Origin: Jimgerdemannia flammicorona
Lineage: Eukaryota > Mucoromycota > Endogonomycetes > Endogonales > Endogonaceae
Assembly: GCA_003990745.1 (NCBI GenBank)
Contig: RBNI01004793.1
Span: forward strand, 1-13,464
DNA: 13,464 nt
Direction: 5' to 3'
A program made the translations under genes and the position numbers. Every line of letters starts with the position of its first letter. Position 1 is the stretch's first letter. The notes beneath the pieces were generated by a model that had not been told where the DNA came from, ran no database searches, and saw only the letters and a program-made list of their open reading frames with translations. This document shows positions 1 to 8,414 of this stretch, one piece after another.

Positions 1-1749
1 CTTAAATCTCGCACCCTTGACTGCGTCAAACTTGCTGGCCCTCATTCTGGAGACAACATCACAGATGCTTTTATTAGTTGTATCCGGGAGCTTGGGATCA
101 CAACCAAGGTAAAAAAAGGGGGAACTTGCCGTCAGGTCAGCGTTTTGAGGGAGGTCATTAAACAAAACAGATTTTGTTGATTATTTATTTTCACATAATT
201 CGCCAACCGAATATTTCAAGTACAGATTTTGGCCATTATGATGGACAATGCCACAAACAACTCAACATTTTTCCAAGTTTTAGTGGCCAGCCTCAAACAG
301 GAAAACATGGTCTTCAGTGCAGAAAGCTGCTATGTGCGATGCCAGGCCCATGTACTGAACCTCGCTGTTCAGGACTATCTTATATATATAGACAAAACAT
401 CCAAGAGAGGAGGGGCCCTGAGTATAATTTCCAAGCTGTGCAAACTGGTTGTATCGGTCCGATTGTCCCCACAATGATGAGACAAATTCACTGTGCAGTA
501 TAGGGCAATCAGTTTAGCCCTGAAAGAGCTTATATTGGACATCTGTATGCATTGGAACTCAACATTTGCAATGATCCAGCGCACACTGGAGTTTGCTGTG
601 ATATGTATCCTTTTTTTCTTCAGTCAGCTGAAGTAACTGTTTCGGATGATGGAAGATTTATTTAAAGGAAAAAAAAAAAAAAAGTCAATAGATTCAACAA
701 TGGCTGCTGACAAGGAAATATGGGCCGAGGCTTTAGGTAAAAGTGAGTGAGATATACTTAGGAATGTTGTCAGAGTTTTGGAAGTAAGTGGTGGTTGCTC
801 TGGCTCCACACTCATTTTGTCTGCCTCTGCACAATGCAACACCTCACCACATATAACTGCCAGTGTTTCGATGATTGTATGAAGAATATAGTCAAACAAA
901 TGACCCCAACAATAAGCTCTGTGATACCAGTATACAACCTTCTGATTGACCGGCTAAAGGACAAGCTCGAGGACAGGCTGGAGGGTTGCAGTGATTTGTG
1001 GTTAAGCCCAGATCAGAGAGACGCCATGGAGGTTGCTCTAAGCAAGCTCAGAAAGTACTACTCCCAAACAGATACTGCCATATACTCAATCAGTACAGGT
1101 ATGTCAATATCAGCATATGGCCATTGCCTCTTCCAAAATAGAGGAAACTCTACAAAAACTCACTCTCCTTTTCTTCGAACAGTGCTGGACCCATGCTTAA
1201 AGCTACAATACCATAAAGATCAGGGCTGAGAGCAGCACTTTATTGAGAGAACCAAGCAGACCATAATCGAAGTGTACTGGAAAAACTATGCACCACTGCA
1301 AGGTTCCGGCTGAAGTCCAGATGAATATGCCGAGGGATCCCTCCTGTCCCACATTTACTTCAGCAGAAAGAGGAAGAGGGAGCCATCAGTGGAAGAGCTG
1401 CTATCAATAGATAAACTTACCATTTACCTCGCCAGCAACTGCATAGTCCTGCTGGAGGGCACGGAAGTGCTCAACTGGTGGAAGGTGGGTTGTCAGGTAG
1501 GCATTGTCAGGTAGGTGTTGGGCCAATTTAACCCACCAATCTAACCACCACTCTACCCACTGGAGTATACAGCTATGTCAAACGGACTTCCCCAGCCTGT
1601 GTGGTATGGCTTGGGACTACCTGGCAATTCCTGCCTCCAGTACTTCTGTCGAGTAGGTGTTCTCAGATGGGATGGACCTTGTTGCCCCAAAGAGGTGTGC
1701 ACTGAATGCTGAGACAATCTGAGTATGTATGTGTCTGAAGTCTTGGTAG
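1..1749 (+). pseudogene. hAT-family DNA transposase, 5'-truncated by window edge and broken by stops
   Basis: A hAT transposase catalyses cut-and-paste transposition through a DDE/RNase H-like core. Seen here: exon 1-108 (frame 1, includes LAGPHSGDNITDAF), intron 109-225 (GT...TACAG, phase 0), then an exon from 226 with DNATNN (the second catalytic Asp region of hAT) and RCQAHVLNLAVQ (the conserved C-x2-H region). Further on are SSVIPVYNLLIDRLK (about 915-957), an intron at 1099-1182, LDPCLKLQYHKD, then EELLSIDKLTIYLA and NWWK before an intron at 1485-1572. The last exon holds MAWDYLAIPASS and VFSDGMDLVAPKR, the C-terminal hATC dimerisation region. In-frame stops lie at 475, 478, 1227, 1311, 1654 and 1720, and the stretch 600-830 is scrambled and holds an A15 run (669-683). 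The end is placed at the TAG after LKSW, 1747-1749. The N-terminal zinc finger and first Asp lie outside the window. Family call is secure; exon edges in 600-830 are not. Confidence 0.88.
109..225 (+). other. intron in the hAT transposase
   Basis: A GT at 109-110 follows an AAG codon and a TACAG ends at 225. Removing the segment joins the open frames on either side in phase 0, giving a continuous transposase sequence (ITTK then ILAIMMDN). This 117-nt intron, with those at 1099-1182 and 1485-1572, shows the copy derives from an intron-bearing fungal gene and not from a processed copy. Confidence 0.7.
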
Positions 1750-1810
1750 GGCTCAGGCCACTAAAATTCGGCAGGTCCATGGACAAGTTGGTTGGCCTTG
1801 TGGAATATTT

Positions 1811-1840
1811 AATACCTTTCAAATTAATACCTTTCAAATT
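1811..1840. repeat. 15-bp tandem duplication
   Basis: The unit AATACCTTTCAAATT occurs twice in direct tandem and the start of a third unit (AATAAAAAAG) follows. It lies just downstream of the hAT remnant in otherwise non-coding sequence. I see no gene between 1750 and 2660. Confidence 0.85.
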
Positions 1841-1925
1841 AATAAAAAAGGAAAAAAAAACCTGAGGACTCAGCCTGGAGTTTATGGCCCAAGTGGGGCA
1901 GGGGTTGGCAGCAGCAGCGGAGGGA

Positions 1926-2375
1926 GCATGCAATATTTGCGGCCCTCAGCCAGCAGCAAGAGGCAGCTCCAAGCTGCCAGTGCCCAGGTCAGTGGGTGGG
2001 TTGGCGGGTCAGTGGGTTGGTGGAGGGAGCGCACAAAATTTGTGGCCCTCCACTGGCAGCAAGGGGCAGCCCCAAGCTGTAAGTGTCCAGGTTGGGGGGG
2101 TAGGCAGGGGGAGTGTGCAAAATTTGCGGCCCTCTGCTAGTAGCGAGGGGCAGCCCCAAGCTGTCAGCACCTGGGTCAGTGGGTGGGGTCGGTTGGTGGG
2201 TTGGTGGGTGTGGGGTTGGTAGAGGGGGCATGCAAAATTTGCGGCCCTCCACCAGCAGCAAGGGGCAGCCCTAAGCTGCAAGTGTCTGGAATGGGTGGGG
2301 CAGGTGGAGAGAGTATGCAAAATTTGCAGCCCTCTGCCAGTGGTGTGGGGGCAGCCCTAAGCCGCCAAGGAGTCT
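1926..2375. repeat. G-rich minisatellite, five units of 84-115 bp
   Basis: Five diverged units start near 1926, 2029, 2113, 2228 and 2313 (spacings 103, 84, 115 and 85 bp). Each unit holds a core like TGCAAAATTTGCGGCCCTC, followed by a CAGCAGCAAGGGGCAGCCCC-type block, AAGCTG and a G-rich tail such as GGTCAGTGGGTGGG of variable length. The length variation sits mostly in the G-rich tail. Long open frames on both strands here arise from the biased composition and are not supported as genes. Confidence 0.85.
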
Positions 2376-2589
2376 GGGGTGGAGGATACTTCTGGTAGTC
2401 AGAGGGCAGTCAGAGGGCATTTCCGGCAGTCAAAGTCGCTGATTTGGATCCTATGGGCACCCTGGCCCTGCACTGCAGTACCACACTAGCGGCGCTACAG
2501 AGCAGAGCCGAGGGGCCAGTAGGGCCCTGCATAATGGCTAAGCTAGTGCTACATAAGAGGCACCTAACCCAACCCCCCTACATAAGACT
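2376..2589. other. non-coding spacer
   Basis: I see no gene here. The sequence includes a short direct repeat (TCAGAGGGCA twice, near 2399-2420) and then unremarkable sequence leading into the 21-22 bp repeat array. Confidence 0.5.
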
Positions 2590-2674
2590 GCCCAACCCAT
2601 GCAAAATGGCTGCCTAACCCTCACTAAAGATTGCCTGACCCTCATGAAAGATTACCTAACCCTCACAAAAACTG
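2590..2674. repeat. 21-22 bp tandem array abutting the 3' end of the minus-strand gene
   Basis: Units start near 2590, 2612, 2633 and 2654. A typical unit is GCCTAACCCTCACTAAAGAT plus one T. On the minus strand each unit presents GTGAGGGTTAGG. The array begins inside the last codons of the minus-strand gene, whose stop codon TGA is at 2663-2665, and continues into its presumed 3' flank. Confidence 0.75.
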
Positions 2675-4651
2675 CTCCACCCACCAGTCCCAGGCCTTGA
2701 TGAGCCTATCATCCATTGTGAGTGCGACGACTGTTGTGTCTGAGCTCTTCTCGAAGGTGATGGTACCATGGTGGTCATGTGGTTGGAATATAACGGCCGT
2801 ATTGGCTGCAAATGAGACCCCGAAACTATAGGTGAGGTCATACCAGACTCTGCCACTATCCTTCCAGGTTGGGCCCTTCCTTTCTGGGATGTAAAACATT
2901 ACTGAGGTGACATTGTTGTCTGTATGTGTGGGCAGAGAAAGGTTGTGCCCGATATATCCTGATGTGACGTGAGCATATGGTTGGGTGAACCCTTGGCCCA
3001 GGACCTCATACTGCCAGGCTGTACTGGTGGATGCCTGCCCTTGGTCCAGCCCTGGGAGCCCTGGCTTGGAAACCTGCCGAAACGGATAGCAACCAGTCAG
3101 TCCTTTTTGCATACAGGGGGGCAGAAATCCCCCGGACTGTAGCACCCTGAAAAAGCAGAGCTCCTCACCTCATAAGGCACACTAAATTACGCCAAGAATG
3201 TACATACAGCCACACTGAGATCACCACCAAGCTGGTCTGCTGTACGCTCTACCAATCTGCTCAAAGAACCCCAGATCATAGCCACCATCGCCACACAGGC
3301 TGTGTTGTGCTCACATGCAGTTTGCTCTTCGATAGTACTTCTAAAGTTCCGGTAGGGGTACAGAATCTTGTGCATCCCTGGAATTATATCAAAAAAGAAT
3401 ATGTTGGCGAAGAGTGTGATTTATCTGGAGAGGGGTTAAAAAAAAAAGGGAGATGAGTGCGGGGGATTTTGGAACTCTGGAACCCACCCTTCACCAGTGT
3501 TGCAGTATACCCAATTTCCATCCAAACCCCCCCTCCTTGCTTTTTTTGCCCCCTCTTTCCTGCCACCCGGTATTTGACACAATCCTCGCAAATCTCATTG
3601 ATATGGTGGCAAAGCTCATCACCATAGAGGTTCCTTACCACCATTGCAACCACCTCTCCGTATTCGTTAATAAAGATATAGTTCTCTTCATCGTTGGTTA
3701 CTCCTGCTGGCCAATGGACCCCTTGGTCGAGTACGATTGGCTCTGATTCGAATGTAGACCCCCAAGCCTTGATGACAATGCTAGTACTGCTCATGCTGAA
3801 CATCTTGCCCTCAAATTTCTCTATTTGATCAGATGCCAGACGTGGTTGAACTCGGGTAACTTTGAACTCTCCTTTCCAATGGAACTGAGCCCTGATCTGA
3901 GGGACCGAGATAAGTATGTGGACGGGTTATATGCGGGCAGATTGTGTACAGGTGGGTTGTATGCGGGCAGGTTGCATGCAGGCAGGTTGCATGTGGGCAG
4001 GTTGCATGTGAGCGAGTTGTGTATGGGCAGGTTGTATGCGGGTGTGGGTGTTTTTTTAGGAGAAGATTATGTAAAAATGAAATTAAATAAAACACAGAGA
4101 TGGGTATTTCAGAAAAAGAGTGTGAGTGAGTGAGTGAGTGAGTGAGTGAGCTGCATGCCAATGAGTTGCATACCGATGAGTTGCATGCCGACAAGTTGTA
4201 CAAGTTGCACAAGATTACTCATGAAGGCTTACTTCTGTTCCTTTTGAGACCTCCACCATGTAATGCATTGACTCAATAGCTCAGCCACCAAAGGCATGCC
4301 CCACAATGTCTGCCAGCCTTTCTTTATCTTGACCAGATGTTGTGAATAAAGTCGGCAGATCTCACTGTAGAGCTGTAGACCCTAAGAAAAGTATGAGGTG
4401 AATTGGATCATGCTGGGGAAGTTTAAATAAACACAAATAAATAAGTGGCGGCCAAATGAGCAACCTACATCTACTATCGGCTGCTCCAAAAAGGCTACCA
4501 TATACATAGCTGTGAGATCTGTAAATTCTGAGGTCCGAAGGGCTGCCGTGAGTTGTTGCCGGAATTCTCCCTCATCTCCACCATCACCATCACCATTGCC
4601 ACTGCCACTGCTATTGCCCCTTTGGCTCTCGATGAGCAGCTTGTATGCTGT
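2663..4651 (-). CDS. uncharacterised split gene, at least six exons, with a possible H-x-D...H oxygenase-like C-terminal domain; 5' end unresolved
   Basis: I do not recognise this family. Minus-strand exons in transcription order: 4651-4469, 4381-4233, 3891 to about 3581 (or 3488), 3377-3208, 3146-3074 and 3018-2663. Introns 4468-4382, 4232-3892, 3207-3147 (GTATGT...TTTTTCAG) and 3073-3019 (GTTTCC...GTACAG) are GT-AG with phases that match on both sides (0, 2, 0, 1). The third exon must end in phase 1, and two donors fit (GT at 3580-3579 or 3487-3486). The exons encode an acidic Gly/Asn/Asp-rich linker, then WQTLWGMPLVAELL, FHWKGEFKVTRVQPRL, VIKAWGSTFESEPIVLDQG, FINEYGEVVAMVVRNLYGD and HNTACVAMVAMIWGSLSRL. 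The last exon has THTDNN (H and D at 2926-2918) and, about 50 residues later, PHDHHGT (2779-2759), ending WDWWVEQFL. The HxD and distal His spacing is compatible with a double-stranded beta-helix 2-oxoglutarate/Fe(II) dioxygenase, the superfamily that includes the TET/JBP-like proteins expanded in basidiomycetes. That assignment is inference, and no obvious 2OG-binding Arg follows the distal His. No stop interrupts the joined exons, so the gene could be functional. No initiator Met or first exon was found upstream of 4651. Confidence 0.6.
3924..4047. repeat. 15-bp tandem repeat inside an intron
   Basis: About eight imperfect copies of GGTTGCATGCGGGCA-like units (for example GGTTGCATGCAGGCA and GGTTGCATGTGGGCA). 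They lie within the 3892-4232 intron of the minus-strand gene, which this array and its neighbours have probably lengthened. Confidence 0.8.
4123..4150. repeat. (TGAG)7 microsatellite
   Basis: Seven uninterrupted TGAG units, within the same intron as the 15-bp array upstream. Confidence 0.9.
4150..4214. repeat. second short tandem block, related 15-bp unit
   Basis: Units such as ATGAGTTGCATGCCG and ATGAGTTGCATACCG, decaying into ACAAGTTGTACAAGTTGCAC. The shared GTTGCATGC core suggests common origin with the 3924-4047 block on the other side of the TGAG run. Confidence 0.65.
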
Positions 4652-4799
4652 CTATATGAGAAAGAATCTAACATTGTCAGCAGAGAGTGCGTTTCCACCT
4701 CAAATACTCCCTCTTTTGATGATCATTGCAGGGTGAAAAATGAGTAGACTGGACCAACATATAAATTAAGAGCTGCTGTTTTGTTTGCTCATGATGTGG

Positions 4800-4952
4800 C
4801 AGGAAAGAACAAAGAAAAAGAATAAAGAAAAAGAACAAAAAAAAGAACAAAAGAAGAGAGGGAACAAAAGGAAAGGGTGATGTCACCAAAGTGTGGTAGG
4901 AAAAAAAAAACAAGAGCGAAATGAACAAAAGAAAGGGTGATGATACTAAAGA
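4800..4952. repeat. A-rich purine tract with an internal ~30-bp duplication
   Basis: The tract is made of AAAGAACAAAG-like runs. GAACAAAAGGAAAGGGTGAT (from about 4862) recurs as GAACAAAAGAAAGGGTGAT (from about 4923), with related sequence continuing after both (TGTCACCAAAG and GATACTAAAG). No coding potential is seen between 4652 and 5172. Confidence 0.65.
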
Positions 4953-4956
4953 TTTC

Positions 4957-5155
4957 AATCCAGATGGATCAATCTGGATGGACCAATCTGGATGGACCAA
5001 TCCGGATGGACCAATCCAGATCAATCCAGATGGATCAATCCAGTTGGATTAATCTGGATCAATCCAGATCAATCTGGATCAGATCACGAGACCAATCTGA
5101 GTTGATTCAAATCCATCACATGATGAATCTGAATCGAATCTCATCTGGATCAACT
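4957..5155. repeat. alternating ATCCAGAT / ATCTGGAT satellite
   Basis: Densely repeated words ATCCAGAT and ATCTGGAT, which are reverse complements of each other, separated by GGATCA or GGACCA. The array therefore has both direct and inverted symmetry and could fold into many short hairpins. It fades into degenerate copies by about 5155, immediately before LINE copy A. Confidence 0.8.
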
Positions 5156-5172
5156 CCATCTGTTCAGAGCAC

Positions 5173-6258
5173 TATGGGGTACTTATCGACATAAGAACAT
5201 TTTTACTTAGCTGAAGGAATTGGAGGCTGATCTCTTCTTCTTACAGGATGTCAGGTGTGAGGGTGACTTGAATAGACTGGAATGGACAAAGGAGTGGGGA
5301 GGTGAGGCAGTCTGGAAGGGCAAGGTTGGGATTCTGGTACAGAAAGGCAAAGGAGAGATAAGGGATATGCGAAGCTGGGGGGAATAGATTGGTCTGGGGA
5401 GAGTGGATATGCACAGATTGGGAGCTAGTTACAGTGGGCTCCTGCTACTGCCCCATAGTATGGAGTGAGCATGTGAATTGGGTGAAGGACCTACAGAAGA
5501 GTGGAATTCTTGTAGAGATTGGGGTAGATATGCTTGGTGGGGACTTCAATATGGTCAGAGACATTTTGAGGGACAGAACTGATGGAGGATGAGGAGCTGA
5601 GGGTCAGAGTAGAGGACTGGTAGTATGGAAGGAAGTGGAAAGACTGAGTGCTCTGGTGGATGTGGGTAGAGAATGTTGGGGGGATAGGAGGGTGTACACG
5701 CACTGGGCCAGGGGCCTGGGGACGAGGATTGATTGGATTCTAACAGCCAGCTGCTGGGGCTTGGATGTTTGGAAGTTGCTGGAGGTGGAATGGTGTCCTT
5801 GGTCAGATCATTGGGGGCTTTTAGGGCAGGGACATTTTGGGGGGAGTGGGGATGGGCCTGGACATTGGTACCTTAATTTCTCCTTACTAGATGATGAGAT
5901 CCGGTGGGATGAGTGGGCTGAAGACATTCGACTGCGAGTGGAGTGCTGGAGGCAGGAAGGTGCCCCAGTTGGTGCTTGGTGGATGAGGATGAAGGAGATG
6001 GCCAGGACCTTCTGGAGTGAGGCTGGAAAGGAGGCTGGGAGACAGAGGAGGTGGCAGGTGCAGTGGGCTTCTTGTAGACTAACTGGACTCTTAGAGAACT
6101 GGGCAAGACTGGTGACATTGGAGGGAGAGGTGGACTGGAGAGTGATAAGGGCAAGAATGGAGGTGGTTGAACTACAACAGGTGCTGTGGAATGAGGAAGA
6201 GGCAAGGGTCCAGGGTCTGGTGGTGTGGCTACTTTGGCAGGGATTAGAGGAAGGGGTG
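5173..6258 (+). mobile_element. LINE copy A: fragment of ORF2 (endonuclease and following linker)
   Basis: Homology to copy B starts near 5173 (B position about 8460) and stops abruptly near 6258 (B about 9545), so the copy lacks the ORF2 N-terminus, reverse transcriptase and tail. Visible are LFLLQDVRCEGDL, GGDFNMVRDILRDRTDGG, RIDWILTASCWGLDVW and CPWSDHWGL, the signature motifs of an apurinic-like LINE endonuclease that nicks target DNA. One extra base near 5385-5389 shifts the frame from 3 to 1 relative to copy B. A TGA at 5590-5592 replaces CGA of copy B. From 5635 onward the frame is open, and copy A keeps Trp codons where copy B has stops. The 3' edge shows no A-tail. Confidence 0.88.
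5211..6258 (+). pseudogene. ORF2 endonuclease-domain fragment (copy A)
   Basis: This is the reading frame of copy A: frame 3 from 5211 to about 5387, then frame 1 from about 5389 to 6258. The SDH motif (about 5800), which B has just after its first stop, is intact here. The open frame runs on to a TAG at 6358-6360 through sequence with no counterpart in copy B, so its last 30 or so residues are not LINE protein. Confidence 0.8.
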
Positions 6259-6352
6259 CAGTCAACTATTTTGCTATCTCTTTCCAGTACCATTTGGGTT
6301 ACACAACCTTTGGAGAGTACTTACAACATCGTTTTTGGTGAAAAGAGACTAA
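6259..6352. other. junction between LINE copies A and B
   Basis: This stretch matches neither the continuation of copy A nor any identified part of copy B. It may be the 5' UTR of copy B, residual target DNA, or both. No target-site duplicate of the bases after the B tail (GGCATAAGTGTGAAAC) is visible here. Confidence 0.45.
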
Positions 6353-8385
6353 CAACATAGTGACCAACAAGCACCTGAGGTGCATACTGGGCAGGGTGGC
6401 CCAAGCGCTTTCGACTGGCAGCAGGTGGGGTGGGGTCCAAGCCTGGGGGGGGGTATGAGGGGGCTGCTGGCCGGTGGACATGGAAGGGGTGGAGGAGGTG
6501 GTGGAGGCTTTGGATCTGGGAGGGTGAGCTTCGCAGAGATGGTGAAGGGGAGACAACAGGCATCAGGACTGGAGGGCTGGCTGAGGAAGGGCAGGGAGAC
6601 CGAGAAGGAGAAGGCACTGGTTCAGGGGGGAGTGGCCCTTGGAGAGGAGGCGGTAGAGCTGGGGGAGTAGCAGCTGGGGGGAGTGTGACTGCTGATGGCG
6701 GTGGGACTGTCGATCTGGAAAAGAATCCAGATGTGATGGCTGATGGCGAGGCTGAGCGGCTGAGGCTTAGATGACAAGGGGACTTGGCCGATGGTATAAC
6801 GGGACTGGCAGTGGCCCCGTTGCTCAAAAAATCGATCTCGGTATTCATGATTACACTGTGCTTCCGGGGCCTAGTGGTGACAGCGAAAATGGTGTTGGGG
6901 CTCATCGCTAAGCAGGTGGCTGGGGCTGTGTCTGTGAAGTTTTTGAAGGGCCTGGAGGGAGTGGAGGTTGGTTTTGAGGAGGTGGCTCCATTGGAGGAGG
7001 CATTGAAGGTTGGATTGGTGGTTGGAGAAGTGTATGTTCCGATGGTGCGCTGTCTGAAGTGGGATCCTAGGGTGGTCCAACTGCTGGTAAAAGGAGTGCC
7101 GATGGTGACAGTAATAGAGATGAGAAAGAGGGTTGAGGACTTCATAGCGGAATATGGAGAGGTGGTAGATGTCGGATTTCAGGTCTGGGAAGAGACTACG
7201 CTCAGGACTGGGGACGTGGACATGCGGATTAGGCTAGCTGGGAAGGAAGCTACTGGGAAAGCGAGGGACTGGCCTTTGGCAATGGTCTGGGGAGCGATTT
7301 TGTATAAGGTGACGAGGGTGAAGAGAAGTGAGAAGGAGGAGGAGGATTTGTTGGAAGCACTTGAAGAGTTGGAGGGTGCTGTGGAGAAGCGGGTGAAGGC
7401 TTGGGCAGCCTTCGTGGAGGCAACGCACTTGGAGGTGGTGGATGGCAAGCAGATTCGAGTGAACAAGAAGCAGTGGGAAAGGGATCAGGGGCATAAGAGG
7501 CAGAAAGAGTTGCTAGCCAAGCTGGACAACAGGCCACTGGGGAATGCGAGCGAGGGAAAGAGTGCTGGGGATGCCAGTGCGAGTATCTGGGCTGGCGAGG
7601 GGGAGGGGAAGGACAAGAAGGCAGATGGAGAGGACGGGGAGAAGACTAGCAAGGATCTATTTGCTGATGGTATGCTGGAGGTTTGGGAGGAGGATTAGAA
7701 GAGCTCCCCTACCCCTACCCCCCTTATTAGGCATGGCCCGGCTTCCTGAAACAGGATGGTAGAGGATGTGCTGATGCGAGGGGCCCAGAGGGTGCAATTC
7801 GGGGTTCCGGAGGTAGTGTATGGTGGACAGGTGGTGGCTACCAGTAAGGAGGAACTGGTGGATATCCCAGAGGTATGGGATGAGTCTGCGAGTGTCGGAG
7901 CTGATACCACTATGTTGGATGGTGGGAGGCCGGTGACTCCGGGGGGGAAGGAGGTGGGGAACTTGATTTGGATGTGTCGGATGATAAATGACCTGGCGGC
8001 AGAAGAGTTGGGGGAGGTGGACTTGTGGGTGATGAGTGATGAGCACTGGGCTGGAATACTGCAGGGAGATGGAGTGACAAAGGCATTGAAGGCAGAAATT
8101 CTTGCGGTGTACCTAGCTGAGGAAGAGTATGAGGTGGATAAGGAGAGGGAGGCAGAGATGGCAGTCGTTGCAGGGGAGAGGGCTGGGTACTGCTGGAACG
8201 AGCATCATGGACTACAGCTCTGGTAGGAGGTATGCATCGAATATCAGGAGGAGTTCGAGGAGAAGGCCGATGATGAGATGAATGAACTGCTGGCTGGATT
8301 GGAGGCTCAGAGGAGGGAAGAGGAGGAGGTGGCTGCTGAACACAATCTGGACATGGCACAGGAGGAGATGAGCATGGAGCAGTAG
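6353..8385 (+). pseudogene. LINE ORF1 (gag-like, nucleic-acid binding), broken
   Basis: ORF1 proteins of L1/Tad-type elements coat the RNA and act in the ribonucleoprotein. The N-terminal part is in frame 2 (open from 6353) and holds a Gly-rich stretch followed by VSFAEMVKG (about 6524-6550), a motif common near the start of fungal LINE ORF1. Frame 2 ends at a TAG, 6668-6670, after which frame 1 carries the rest, implying a frameshift near 6660. Frame 1 has stops at 6772 (TGA), 7696 (TAG), 7747 (TGA) and 8224 (TAG) and ends at TAG 8383-8385. Residues from about 7060-7310 (LVKGVPMVTVIEMRKRVEDF ... VDMRIRLAG) look RRM-like by pattern. The segment 7320-7690 is charged and Lys/Glu-rich, and the C-terminus (8230-8382) is very acidic, probably coiled coil. 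No CCHC knuckle was seen in ORF1. An alternative is that the part after 7756 is a separate small ORF; shared frame and direct continuity favour one ORF1. Confidence 0.7.
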
Positions 8386-8414
8386 AGATCAATCGACAAC
8401 ATAACTTTATCATT

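Noticed and set aside
1989..2320. CRISPR-like array of direct repeats
   Set aside because: Units are diverged, unequal in length and have no unique spacers of constant size; the setting is a eukaryotic transposon-rich locus.
1884..2398. Open frames on both strands across the G-rich minisatellite
   Set aside because: They only translate the repeat unit in several frames at once, with no conserved domain or splice structure.
2612..2667. Interstitial telomere (CCTAACCC words)
   Set aside because: The period is 21 bp with unrelated bases between the CCTAACCC words; there is no run of the 6-bp telomere unit.
4652..4735. Additional upstream exon of the minus-strand gene (HQKREYLRWKR or FEVETHSLLTMLDSF readings)
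   Set aside because: Both readings are short, compete with each other, and would need an intron of about 21 nt to join the 4651 exon in frame. Not supportable from sequence alone.
6340..6385. Target-site duplication for LINE copy B
   Set aside because: Bases following the A-tail (GGCATAAGTGTGAAAC) do not recur near the 5' end; the nearest look-alike, GTGCATACTGG at 6380, shares only a few bases.
6321..7145. Long minus-strand open frame (about 274 codons) opposite LINE ORF1
   Set aside because: It is Pro/Ser/Thr-rich low-complexity sequence antisense to a G-rich coding region. The plus-strand frame has the ORF1 motifs, and the mirror frames here and at 7910-8434 are composition shadows.
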